Below are positions 1 through 6,080 of a stretch of 6,181 nucleotides of DNA, piece after piece. Position 1 is the stretch's first letter. Each line of letters starts with the position of its first letter. Below the pieces are notes generated by a model. That model saw only the letters and a program-made list of their open reading frames with translations. It was not told the origin of the DNA and made no database searches. Source of the DNA: DATJJW01 sp035491935. GTDB lineage: Bacteria > Pseudomonadota > Alphaproteobacteria > ATCC43930 > CGMCC-115725. Location: the NCBI GenBank assembly GCA_035491935.1, contig DATJJW010000029.1:1-6181 (forward strand), written 5' to 3'. The position numbers were made by a program, and so were the translations under genes.

Positions 1-6
1 GCGAAT

Positions 7-456
7 ATGTCGAATACCAACAGCATCGAAAAGAGCATCGAACTCAAGGCGCCGGTGAGCCGGGTCTGGCGGGCGCTTATCGACCATCGCGAATTCGGCA
101 CATGGTTCCATGTCGCGCTGGAGGGCCCCTTCGTTGCCGGCCAGCCGGCGCAAGGCCGCATCACCGTTCCGGGCTTCGACCATGTGATGCGCGTGACGGT
201 GCAGAGGATCGAGCCGGAGAGCTACTTCTCCTTCACCTGGCATCCCTATGCGCTGGACAAGTCGGTGGACTATGCCCAGGAGACGCCGACCCTGGTCGAA
301 TTCCGGCTGGTGGCGAAGGATGGCGGCACCCTGCTCACGGTCACGGAATCGGGCTTCGACAAGCTGCCCGCCCATCGCCGGGACGAGGCCTTCCGCATGA
401 ACGACGGGGGCTGGACACAGCAGATGCAGAACATCCGCAATCATGTCGACGCTTGA
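7..456 (+). CDS. SRPBCC / AHSA1-like domain protein
   Basis: A 149-residue protein that matches the SRPBCC (START/Bet v1-like) superfamily, AHSA1-like branch, in length and pattern. The N-terminal stretch IEKSIELKAPVSRVWRALID (residues 7-26) is the typical first strand and helix. It is followed by FGTWF, the central SFTWHPYALD segment (about 75-84), and a C-terminal amphipathic helix ending GGWTQQMQNIRNHV. Family members have a deep hydrophobic pocket and bind lipids or other small hydrophobic ligands; the ligand here cannot be read from sequence. The protein is probably cytoplasmic, as no signal peptide or membrane segment is seen. The ATG at 7 is chosen because the protein then begins as relatives do; only six bases lie upstream, so the ribosome binding site cannot be judged and a longer start outside the window is possible. 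The gene overlaps the ArsR-type gene by 14 nt, so the two are probably translationally coupled and co-transcribed. Confidence 0.88.
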   Translation: MSNTNSIEKSIELKAPVSRVWRALIDHREFGTWFHVALEGPFVAGQPAQGRITVPGFDHVMRVTVQRIEPESYFSFTWHPYALDKSVDYAQETPTLVEFRLVAKDGGTLLTVTESGFDKLPAHRRDEAFRMNDGGWTQQMQNIRNHVDA

Positions 457-802
457 GACGCAGTCGGCGCTGGATCAAAGGGCGGCGCTGGATCAAAGGG
501 CGGCGCTCTTCGCAGCCCTTGGCGATGGCACGCGGCTCGGCCTCATCGCCAAGCTGTCGGGCAGTCAGCCGCAATCGATCTCGCGCCTGGCTGAAGGCAC
601 GGCGCTCACACGCCAAGCGATCACCAAGCACCTCAAGGTGCTGGAAGGTGCCGGCATCGTGCGCGGGATCAAATCCGGCCGCGAAAACCTGTTCGAGTTC
701 CAGGCCCAGCCCCTGCGTGAACTGGAACGCTACCTCGATACGGTCGCCCGCCAATGGGAAGATACGCTCGGCCGCCTGAAGGCGTTCGTGGAACAGGGTT
801 GA
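443..802 (+). CDS. ArsR-family winged-helix transcriptional regulator
   Basis: A 119-residue protein with a single winged helix-turn-helix domain. ALFAALGDGTRLGLIAKLSG (residues 21-40) is the ArsR-type first helix pair, ALTRQAITKHLKVLEGAGIV is the helix-turn-helix with its recognition helix, and GIKSGRENLFEF is the beta-wing; a helical tail likely serves dimerisation. There is no cysteine, so the metal-thiolate sites of ArsR/SmtB metal sensors are missing; it belongs to the non-metal group often paired with SRPBCC proteins. A plausible role is a DNA-binding repressor of its own unit, with the SRPBCC partner sensing or handling a ligand (inference). The ATG at 443 lies inside the end of the upstream gene and has no strong Shine-Dalgarno sequence, which fits translational coupling. 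The N-terminus carries a duplicated ALDQRA hexapeptide from an 18-bp tandem repeat. It ends 16 nt before the convergent molybdenum-cofactor gene. Confidence 0.9.
   Translation: MSTLETQSALDQRAALDQRAALFAALGDGTRLGLIAKLSGSQPQSISRLAEGTALTRQAITKHLKVLEGAGIVRGIKSGRENLFEFQAQPLRELERYLDTVARQWEDTLGRLKAFVEQG
466..507 (+). repeat. 18-bp in-frame tandem repeat in the arsR-type gene
   Basis: Two perfect 18-bp copies (466-483 and 484-501) of GGCGCTGGATCAAAGGGC are followed by the first six bases of a third (502-507). The repeat is in frame and doubles the hexapeptide ALDQRA at residues 9-20, just before the first winged-helix domain helix. It is probably a recent slippage duplication, tolerated because it adds two turns or less to a flexible N-terminus. 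Confidence 0.95.
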
Positions 803-818
803 CGCGAATGGCGGCCAG

Positions 819-2432
819 CTAGGCCATCGCCTCCGCATGGCGTTTGCGCCATGCCGCCAGTGCTTCCGGCGTGTCGAGGTCGAGCAGCGGCGCTTCGTCC
901 GCGACTTCGATCTCGGTCACCCATTCGTCATGGGTGTCGAGCAGCTTGCGGGCGCCGACATCACCGCTCAGCGCCATGAAATCGGCGAAGAACTGGCGCG
1001 ACCACAGCACCGGATTGCCACGCCTGCCGCCATGCACCGGCACGACGATGCCACGCCGCTCGACCGGATCGAAGGCCGACATCAGCCGGCGCATCAAGGC
1101 AGCATCGACATCCGGCATGTCGGCGAGACAGATGAGCGCGCCGGCAACATCCTCGGGCAAGGCCTCGACACCGCGTTTTAGCGAGGTGGACAATCCTTGT
1201 GCGAAATCCGGGTTCTCGACGATCAGCACATCGCGGCCGTCGAGCCGGCGCGCGATCTTTTCGCCATCATTGCCGACCACGACCACGATGGGAGCCGCCC
1301 CGGCCTCGATCGCGGCATCGACCGTACGCTCGACGAAGCTGATGCCATCGACCTCGATCAGCGGCTTGCTCTCGCCCATCCGGCTCGATTTGCCGGCGGC
1401 CAGCACCACGGCGGCAACCGTCTTGCCATTTTCCGCCTTGGCGCTGCTGCGCGGCTGCGGTCGGAGCGGCGTATCGACCAGGAGCCCGCCGACACCCATG
1501 CCCATGATGGCGCGGGCATCGACCGGCATATCGGCGGCCAGGCGGCGTAATACCAGATCGACGCCGTTGAGCTTGGGCGAGCGCGCACAGCCTGGTAGCC
1601 CCAATACCGGGATACCACCTAAACGTCCCAGCACCAGCAGATTGCCGGGATCGACCGGCATGCCGTAATGCAGCACCGTGCCGCCAGCTTCGACCATCGC
1701 CGAGGGGATGACGTCGCGGCGGTCGACCACGGCGGAAGCACCGCAAACCAGGATGATATCGGCGCCGCGCTGATGCGCCTGACGGATGCCGGCAGCCACC
1801 GCCTCCGTCTCATGCGGCACCCGGCTCTCGGCCAAAAGCTTGGCGTTGAGCGCATCGAGCCGGCGCAGCGTCGCCTGCACGGTCTTGTCGAGCATGCCCG
1901 GCTTGGTACCAGGCAGCATGGTCTGGATCAGCGCCAGACGCTTGGAGACGAGCGGCAGCACGGCGATCCGCACCGCTGCGTGCTCCCAGGTCTCCAGCAC
2001 CGGGCCGGGCACGGCGAAGGGCATGACCTTGATGGTGGCGACAATCTGGCCCGCCTCGACCAGCGAGAAGGGCTCGAGCGTGCCGATGGCAAGCGCCTCG
2101 TGCCTCAGATTGAGCTTGTCGATCGTCGCCCGATCGAACATCAGGAGGCCGCGATGGCGCGCGATGTAGTTGACCCGGCCGCCATAGGGCTCGCCCAGCT
2201 CGATGCCGTCGCCGGCCAGCCCAACCGCGGCCCGGCATGCCGCCTCGTCCTCGCCGACATCGCCCGGCTCCAGGGTAGCGGCGGTAATGGTCTCGAGCCC
2301 CTGTTCCAGCAGGAAGCTCACATCGGCAGCGTCCAGCTTCCGGCCCTTGGACAGTACGCGATCGGCAACGCGCAGTGTATGGGCGAGGATGGCGCCCTCC
2401 GCCTGCCTGACATCTATGTCACCGAACAGCAT
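819..2432 (-). CDS. MoeA-like molybdopterin-binding / MocA-like nucleotidyltransferase fusion
   Basis: A 537-residue two-domain protein. Residues 1 to about 325 resemble MoeA/MoCF proteins: an N-terminal region beginning DVRQAEGAILAHTL, then a molybdopterin-binding fold with CGASAVVDRRDVIPSA (230-245), GMPVDPGN (257-264) and GLPGCARSPKLNG (278-290), equivalents of the MoeA GGxS, PGxP and GLPGNP motifs. A low-complexity linker (about 322-338) leads to a GT-A nucleotidyltransferase domain with LAAGKSSRMG (344-353), K356, LADMPD (436-441), GRRGNPVLW (469-477), GDVGARKLL (490-498) and a terminal LDLDTPEAL (517-525). The LAAGxSSRMG form resembles CTP-specific MocA rather than GTP-specific MobA, so the likely reaction is CTP plus Mo-molybdopterin to molybdopterin cytosine dinucleotide and pyrophosphate; CTP specificity is inferred. 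Its ATG lies 7 nt after the upstream stop, and the TGAGG containing that stop serves as Shine-Dalgarno sequence. It is the last gene of the XdhC operon. Confidence 0.9.
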   Translation of the reverse strand: MLFGDIDVRQAEGAILAHTLRVADRVLSKGRKLDAADVSFLLEQGLETITAATLEPGDVGEDEAACRAAVGLAGDGIELGEPYGGRVNYIARHRGLLMFDRATIDKLNLRHEALAIGTLEPFSLVEAGQIVATIKVMPFAVPGPVLETWEHAAVRIAVLPLVSKRLALIQTMLPGTKPGMLDKTVQATLRRLDALNAKLLAESRVPHETEAVAAGIRQAHQRGADIILVCGASAVVDRRDVIPSAMVEAGGTVLHYGMPVDPGNLLVLGRLGGIPVLGLPGCARSPKLNGVDLVLRRLAADMPVDARAIMGMGVGGLLVDTPLRPQPRSSAKAENGKTVAAVVLAAGKSSRMGESKPLIEVDGISFVERTVDAAIEAGAAPIVVVVGNDGEKIARRLDGRDVLIVENPDFAQGLSTSLKRGVEALPEDVAGALICLADMPDVDAALMRRLMSAFDPVERRGIVVPVHGGRRGNPVLWSRQFFADFMALSGDVGARKLLDTHDEWVTEIEVADEAPLLDLDTPEALAAWRKRHAEAMA

Positions 2433-2439
2433 ATTGGCC

Positions 2440-3159
2440 TCAAGCCTTGCGCCGGCCTGCCCGCAGGATCTGCGTCATCTGGGCAAGGATGGCGACGGCG
2501 ATCTCACCGGGGCTGGTGGCGTTGATGTCGAGCCCGACCGGTCCGTGGATGCGGGCGACCGTCGCCTCGTCGAACCCTGCCTTCTTCATGCGTTCGCCCC
2601 GGCCGGCATGGTTCTTTTTGGATCCCAGCGCGCCGATATAGAAGGCATTGGATTTCAAGGCGCCGATCAGCCCCGGATCGTCGATCTTGGGATCATGGGT
2701 CAGGGTCACGATTGCCGTCCGCCGGTCGGGCTTCAAGCTCTCCATCGCGTCGTCCGGCCATTCATTGACCAGGGTGAGCGTCTCTCCATCGGCCTGCGGG
2801 AAACGATGCTGTGCGGCGAAGGCCTCGCGCGGATCGACGATGATCACCTTGTAGCCCGCCATCACCGCCATCGGCGCCAGGAACTGGCCGATATGCACCG
2901 CCCCCACCATGATCAGCCGCAAGGGCGGCTGCCATATGTCGATGAACAGTCCCGGGCCCTCCGGCGCCTCGACGACGCCCGCGCGATCATCGGTCAACGC
3001 CTTGCGCACCACCTCGACATCGAGCCCGGACGGCATCTCGCCGACCACATCCTCCTCATGCACCAGACATTGCCGGCCGCTGCCGAGATCGGTCACCAGC
3101 GCTACCGGCCGCGACGCCTGGCGGTCGGCCAGCAATTGATCAAGGATCGACAGTTTCAC
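2440..3159 (-). CDS. XdhC-family Mo-hydroxylase maturation protein with Rossmann domain
   Basis: A 239-residue protein of the XdhC/CoxF type. The N-terminus has RPVALVTDLGSGRQCLV (residues 17-33), part of an XdhC_CoxI-like domain. After a short link comes the XdhC C-terminal Rossmann domain: LIMVGAVHIGQFLAP (82-96) with the glycine-rich loop, VIIVDPRE (105-112) at the end of strand two, LTHDPKIDDP (153-162), YIGALGSKKNH (174-184) and IHGPVGLDINATSPGEIAVAI (204-224). XdhC proteins bind molybdenum cofactor, help its sulfuration by a cysteine desulfurase, and deliver it to xanthine-dehydrogenase-family enzymes in the cytoplasm. The first-glycine region reads GAVHIG rather than GxGxxG, common in this family. 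The start is GTG at 3159, which gives a normal family N-terminus; only a G-rich tract precedes it 9 nt upstream. The gene begins 18 nt after the short XdhC gene and ends 7 nt before the fusion gene. Confidence 0.9.
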   Translation of the reverse strand: MKLSILDQLLADRQASRPVALVTDLGSGRQCLVHEEDVVGEMPSGLDVEVVRKALTDDRAGVVEAPEGPGLFIDIWQPPLRLIMVGAVHIGQFLAPMAVMAGYKVIIVDPREAFAAQHRFPQADGETLTLVNEWPDDAMESLKPDRRTAIVTLTHDPKIDDPGLIGALKSNAFYIGALGSKKNHAGRGERMKKAGFDEATVARIHGPVGLDINATSPGEIAVAILAQMTQILRAGRRKA

Positions 3160-3177
3160 GGAACGCAGCCCCCACCC

Positions 3178-3522
3178 TTAATGCAACGCTTCGACATAGA
3201 TCTTGACCCGGCCGCCACAGGCCAGGCCTACGCCCCAGGCTTCTTCGTCGGCGACCGAGAACTCCAGCACACGCGGCTTGCCGCTGCGGATGACATCCTG
3301 CCCCGCATCGACCACCGCGGTCTCGACACAGCCGCCGGAGACCGAACCGATGAAATGCCCTTCGGCATCGAGCGCCAGGCGGGAGCCCACCGGACGCGGC
3401 GAAGAGCCCCAGGTCGAGATCACCGTCGCCAGCGCCGCCGGCTTGCCGGCGCGCACCCAGGCCGCCGCCTCCTTCAGGATCGCCTCATTGTCCAGCGGCG
3501 CGGTCTGGTTGGTGGTGCTCAT
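3178..3522 (-). CDS. Short XdhC/CoxI-domain protein
   Basis: A 114-residue protein made almost entirely of one XdhC_CoxI domain. Recognisable parts are AALATVISTWGSSPRPVGSR (residues 29-48), GSVSGGCVE (59-67) and WGVGLACGGRVKIYVE (96-111). The two cysteines, Cys65 and Cys102, lie in the SGGCVE and GLxCGG motifs that are the hallmark of the family and are thought to act in cofactor or sulfur handling. With the longer XdhC-type protein encoded next, it probably forms a split XdhC/CoxF-CoxI system for loading a molybdenum hydroxylase. The reading frame is open to 3777, but ATG 3522 is chosen: a clear GGAGG (complement of 3531-3535) lies 8 nt before it, and the family homology begins just after it. 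Another in-frame ATG at 3537 would overlap that Shine-Dalgarno site. It is the first gene of the minus-strand operon. Confidence 0.9.
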   Translation of the reverse strand: MSTTNQTAPLDNEAILKEAAAWVRAGKPAALATVISTWGSSPRPVGSRLALDAEGHFIGSVSGGCVETAVVDAGQDVIRSGKPRVLEFSVADEEAWGVGLACGGRVKIYVEALH

Positions 3523-3548
3523 GGTGGGAACCTCCATGCTGGTTGCGC

Positions 3549-3565
3549 CCTTGGAATTCCCAAGG
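3549..3565. promoter_or_regulatory. 17-bp palindrome upstream of the XdhC operon, candidate operator
   Basis: CCTTGG (3549-3554) and CCAAGG (3560-3565) are perfect inverted arms around AATTC, and an inner GGAATTCC (3553-3560) is itself palindromic. The site lies 27-43 bp upstream of the operon start codon and just upstream of its Shine-Dalgarno sequence. It could be an operator for a dimeric regulator or a small hairpin in the mRNA leader. No regulator is identified. Confidence 0.35.
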
Positions 3566-3571
3566 ATCACG

Positions 3572-3597
3572 TGAGACTGCGACGTTATGAGACTACG
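3572..3597. repeat. Pair of 10-bp direct repeats upstream of the XdhC operon
   Basis: TGAGACTGCG (3572-3581) and TGAGACTACG (3588-3597) match at 9 of 10 bases with a 16-bp period, about one and a half helical turns. On the minus strand they lie 50-75 bp upstream of the first operon start, where a regulator or promoter would be expected. Function is inferred from position only. Confidence 0.4.
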
Positions 3598-3758
3598 CCA
3601 TATCCGGCGGGAAATAACCACCGATTGCACCCTCGGCGCATCATTCGACGGAAAACTTCGGAGCGTCACGCAACAGTCTTGAAAATTAAATATATGGCGT
3701 CCTTTATCGCGCTGAGAAAGCCTTTCAGCCGCTCCGGCACCGGGATATTTCGCAAGCC

Positions 3759-4745
3759 ATGCTCCAGATTTTTTCACCGCATATGCGCGCCGGCACCTGC
3801 CCCGATCTCGACCAGGATCTCGACTCGCATGCGGTATGGATCGACCTGATCGACGCTACCCCGGAAGAACGCAAATACGTCGAGCAGTGCACCGGCCTTT
3901 ACATACCGACCATGGAAGACCTGTCGGAGATCGAGACATCCTCGCGCCTCTATGTCGAGGACGGCGCAGTCTTCATGAGCACGCCGCTGCTGGTGGCCAG
4001 CGACATCAACCAGCCGCGCACCACCCCGGCGGGCTTCGTGCTGAGCCCGAAATACCTCATCACCGTGCGTTTCGCCGACCTCAAGGCCTGGAAGACGACT
4101 CGCGACAAGCTGATCCGCATGGATGCGGCGCTGATCACGCCGGGCGGCATCCTGGCGACGCTGCTCGACAGCCAGGTCGATCGCCTCGCCGACGTGCTGG
4201 AGAAGGTCGGCGCCGACCTCGATGCCGTGTCAAAGAGGATCTTCCGTACGGACACCGCGGCAGCCACGCGGCGGCCGGCGCAGGAGGATGCCAATCTCCG
4301 ACGCAAGCTGCAATCGATAGGGCAGTCCGGCGATCTGGTCTCGAAGATCCGCGAATGCCTGCTCGGCATCGGCCGCATCTGCCCCTATCTCTGCGGCAAC
4401 GCGCCACCGTCCTCCTTGACCAGTGACACCCGCCAGCACATCGCGACTCTGGCCACCGACGTGGCGTCGCTGAACGACTACGACGCCTTCCTGTCAAACA
4501 AGGTGCAGTTCCTGCTCGATGCCACGCTGGGCCTGATCAACATCGAGCAGAACAACATCATCAAGGTGCTGACCATCGTCTCGGTGGTCGGCGTACCGCC
4601 GACGCTGGTCGCCAGCATGTACGGTATGAACTTCAAGAACATGCCGGAGCTGAGCTGGAGCTGGGGCTATCCCTACGGCCTCGCGATGATCTTGATCAGC
4701 GCCATCGGCCCGTTGCTCTGGTTCAAGTGGAAAGGCTGGCTTTAA
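3759..4745 (+). CDS. corA: CorA-family magnesium/divalent cation transporter
   Basis: A 328-residue protein of normal CorA length. The soluble N-terminal part has AVWIDLIDATPEERKYVEQ (residues 25-43), MEDLSEIETSSRLY (52-65) and a long helical region (about 130-265). The membrane part is the two C-terminal helices of the family: TM1 at about 269-287, ending in the YGMNF selectivity motif (288-292), a periplasmic loop with MPEL (295-298), and TM2 at about 306-323 before the basic tail KWKGWL. The YGMN motif is the diagnostic signature of the pentameric CorA channel in the inner membrane, which carries Mg2+ and sometimes Co2+ or Ni2+. ATG 3759 is used; no good Shine-Dalgarno sequence is seen, and in-frame ATG 3783 (residue 9) is an alternative that keeps the whole domain. 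No known Mg2+-sensing leader was recognised. The gene ends 7 nt from the convergent transporter gene. A functional link to the molybdenum operon is not shown. Confidence 0.94.
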   Translation: MLQIFSPHMRAGTCPDLDQDLDSHAVWIDLIDATPEERKYVEQCTGLYIPTMEDLSEIETSSRLYVEDGAVFMSTPLLVASDINQPRTTPAGFVLSPKYLITVRFADLKAWKTTRDKLIRMDAALITPGGILATLLDSQVDRLADVLEKVGADLDAVSKRIFRTDTAAATRRPAQEDANLRRKLQSIGQSGDLVSKIRECLLGIGRICPYLCGNAPPSSLTSDTRQHIATLATDVASLNDYDAFLSNKVQFLLDATLGLINIEQNNIIKVLTIVSVVGVPPTLVASMYGMNFKNMPELSWSWGYPYGLAMILISAIGPLLWFKWKGWL

Positions 4746-4752
4746 GGCCCCC

Positions 4753-5913
4753 TTACTGCGCCGCGGCCGGCAAGCTCCGGTCCAGGCGCCAGGAATAGAG
4801 CGTGAGGACCAGGGCAAGTGCGGCCACCGCCGCGCCGATCCAGGGGATGTGCATATAGGGCATGCCGCGATCGATCGCGATGCCGCCGATCCAGGCACCC
4901 GTCGCATTGCCGAAATTGAACGCGCCCTGATTGATGGTCGAGGCCAGGTTGGGTGCGCCCGCCGCCTCGTTCAGCACGCGCATCTGCAAGGGCGAGACCA
5001 GCGCGAAGGCCAGCACGCCCCAGAAGAACACGAGCAGGATTGCCGGCACGGCCGCCGCCGCCAGATGCGAGAAAGCCATCAGCAGCAGGATCAGGACCGA
5101 GAAGATGCCGACCAGCGTCGGCATGATCCGCCAGTCGCCAAGCTTGCCGCCGCCGAGATTGCCAAGCGTGAGGCCAGCGCCGAACAGCAGCAGCACCAGG
5201 CTGACCGCATGGGGGCTGAGCTTGGTCACAATCTCCAGCAGCGGCGCAATATAGGTCAGAGTGGTGAACAAGCTGGCCGATGCCAACACGCTGATCGCCA
5301 TGGCCAGCAACACCTGACGTCGGCCCAGCACGCCCAGTTCCTGCCGCAGGCTGAGCGTCGTCACGGGCAGGTCGCGCGGCAGCCAGGCCCGCAAGGCCAG
5401 ACAAGCAATGATGCCGATCAGCACCACGGCCCAGAAAGTCGAACGCCAGCCCAGCGCCTGGCCCAGAATGGTTCCCGCGGGCACGCCCATCACATTGGCG
5501 AGCGTCAGCCCCATGAACATCATGGCGATCGCCTGCGCGCGGCGCTCGGGCGCCACGATCTGCGCGGCCACTACCGAGCCCAGTCCGAAGAAGGCGCCGT
5601 GGCTGAGCGCGGTCACGATGCGCGCCGCCATCAACAGGTCATAGCTGGGCGCGACCGCACAGAGCAGATTGCCGATGGTGAAGACCACGGTGAGGCTGAT
5701 CAACGCCTGGTGACGCTTCAGCTTGGCCGTCGCCAGCGCCAGGAACGGCGAGAGGAAGGTCACGCCGAGCGCATAGCCCGTGACCAGCAAGCCGGCCTGG
5801 GGAATGGTCACGTCCAGGTCGTGCGCCACGTCGGGCAGCAACCCCATGATGACGAATTCGGTCGTACCGATCCCGAAGGATGCGAGCGCCAGGGCCAACA
5901 AGGCCAAATTCAT
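4753..5913 (-). CDS. MFS efflux transporter, AraJ/YdhP/SotB-type (DHA1)
   Basis: A 386-residue, very hydrophobic protein with about twelve predicted membrane helices. GTTEFVIMGLLPDVA (residues 16-30) in the first helix is typical of the AraJ/YdhP/SotB branch of drug:H+ antiporters. Other motifs are GYALGVTFLSPFLALATAKLKR (46-67, motif A region), RIVTALSHGAFFG (98-110, motif B) and NVMGVPAGTILGQALGWRSTF (140-160, motif C, the antiporter motif). The second half repeats the pattern, with NQGAFNFGNATGAWIGG (328-344). It likely exports a small molecule (sugar, arabinose-like compound or drug) across the inner membrane using the proton gradient; the substrate cannot be assigned. ATG 5913 is chosen over ATG 5973: AGAGGA (complement of 5923-5928) lies 9 nt before it, and it places the first helix at the N-terminus; the 20 extra residues of the longer form are polar and unlike the family. 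It is divergent from the signal-peptide gene starting at 6153. Confidence 0.92.
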   Translation of the reverse strand: MNLALLALALASFGIGTTEFVIMGLLPDVAHDLDVTIPQAGLLVTGYALGVTFLSPFLALATAKLKRHQALISLTVVFTIGNLLCAVAPSYDLLMAARIVTALSHGAFFGLGSVVAAQIVAPERRAQAIAMMFMGLTLANVMGVPAGTILGQALGWRSTFWAVVLIGIIACLALRAWLPRDLPVTTLSLRQELGVLGRRQVLLAMAISVLASASLFTTLTYIAPLLEIVTKLSPHAVSLVLLLFGAGLTLGNLGGGKLGDWRIMPTLVGIFSVLILLLMAFSHLAAAAVPAILLVFFWGVLAFALVSPLQMRVLNEAAGAPNLASTINQGAFNFGNATGAWIGGIAIDRGMPYMHIPWIGAAVAALALVLTLYSWRLDRSLPAAAQ

Positions 5914-6021
5914 GTGGACCGATCCTCTATCGCGATGCAGCAAAAACCTAGCGTTATCCGCCATGGGATGCATCCCCTGCCGCCGCGCGGCTGCCTTGAA
6001 GCTACCTCCAACCTCTCATTT

Positions 6022-6044
6022 ATTGGAAGTCTCTGTTTACCAAT
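6022..6044. promoter_or_regulatory. ATTGG-N13-CCAAT inverted repeat between divergent genes, candidate operator
   Basis: ATTGG (6022-6026) and CCAAT (6040-6044) form a perfect 5-bp inverted repeat centred at 6033, with scattered further matches outside (T6020/A6046, C6017/G6048 nearly aligned). It lies between the transporter gene and the gene at 6153. A TTTAAT (6051-6056, 5 of 6 to the -10 consensus) sits just downstream for the plus-strand gene without a good -35, so the repeat occupies the -35 zone. This is the layout of an activator- or repressor-controlled divergent promoter. No regulator gene is in the window. Confidence 0.35.
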
Positions 6045-6050
6045 GAGGCA

Positions 6051-6056
6051 TTTAAT
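6051..6056 (+). promoter_or_regulatory. Candidate -10 element for the gene at 6153
   Basis: TTTAAT matches the sigma-70 -10 consensus at 5 of 6 bases. No good -35 hexamer lies 16-18 bp upstream; the ATTGG/CCAAT repeat is there instead. Transcription from it would start near 6063 and give a leader of about 90 nt that includes the whole inverted repeat at 6081-6146. Confidence 0.3.
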
Positions 6057-6080
6057 CTGACGGTTGGTAGGTCTACATTC

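Larger units (their letters stand above)
3523..3758. promoter_or_regulatory. Divergent regulatory region between the XdhC operon and corA
   Basis: A 236-bp non-coding gap between two diverging genes, less GC-rich than its flanks, with an AT-rich patch at 3679-3696. It must hold the promoter for the minus-strand operon and probably that of corA. A weak candidate for corA is TTGAAA (3679-3684) with TTTATC (3703-3708), spacing 18; the -10 match is poor. No convincing sigma-70 promoter was picked for the minus strand. The side next to the XdhC gene carries a palindrome (3549-3565) and a pair of direct repeats (3572-3597), listed separately. Confidence 0.5.

Noticed and set aside
102..779. A 225-codon plus-strand frame across the SRPBCC and arsR-type genes.
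   Set aside because: Out-of-frame shadow, rich in R, S, P and A; both real genes have recognisable domains in other frames.
803..825. Possible bidirectional terminator between the arsR-type gene and the fusion gene (GGCC at 813-816 and 822-825).
   Set aside because: The stem is four base pairs with no T-run on either strand, and partly inside coding sequence.
3523..3777. N-terminal extension of 85 residues on the short XdhC protein.
   Set aside because: It lacks XdhC similarity and crosses the corA start; the ATG at 3522 has a strong GGAGG at good spacing.
2203..3849. A 548-codon open frame on the plus strand, antisense to the XdhC genes and the fusion gene.
   Set aside because: It runs opposite three genes with clear family motifs. 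Its translation is rich in R, H, Q, D, as expected for the shadow of GC-rich codons, and matches no family I recognise.
4746..4752. Terminator between convergent corA and the MFS gene.
   Set aside because: Only seven bases separate the stops, and no stem with a T-run was found at either gene end.
5914..5973. 20-residue N-terminal extension of the MFS transporter.
   Set aside because: The extra residues are polar and charged; ATG 5913 has a good Shine-Dalgarno site and starts directly with the first membrane helix.
4849..6060. A 403-codon plus-strand open frame antisense to the MFS transporter.
   Set aside because: The translation is a polar, Q/H/R-rich string typical of the reverse complement of a membrane protein gene; the minus-strand protein has all MFS motifs.
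6067..6076. GTAG-GT-CTAC mini palindrome that resembles a TetR-type half-site core.
   Set aside because: Arms of four bases are expected by chance in a region this long, and no wider symmetry supports it.
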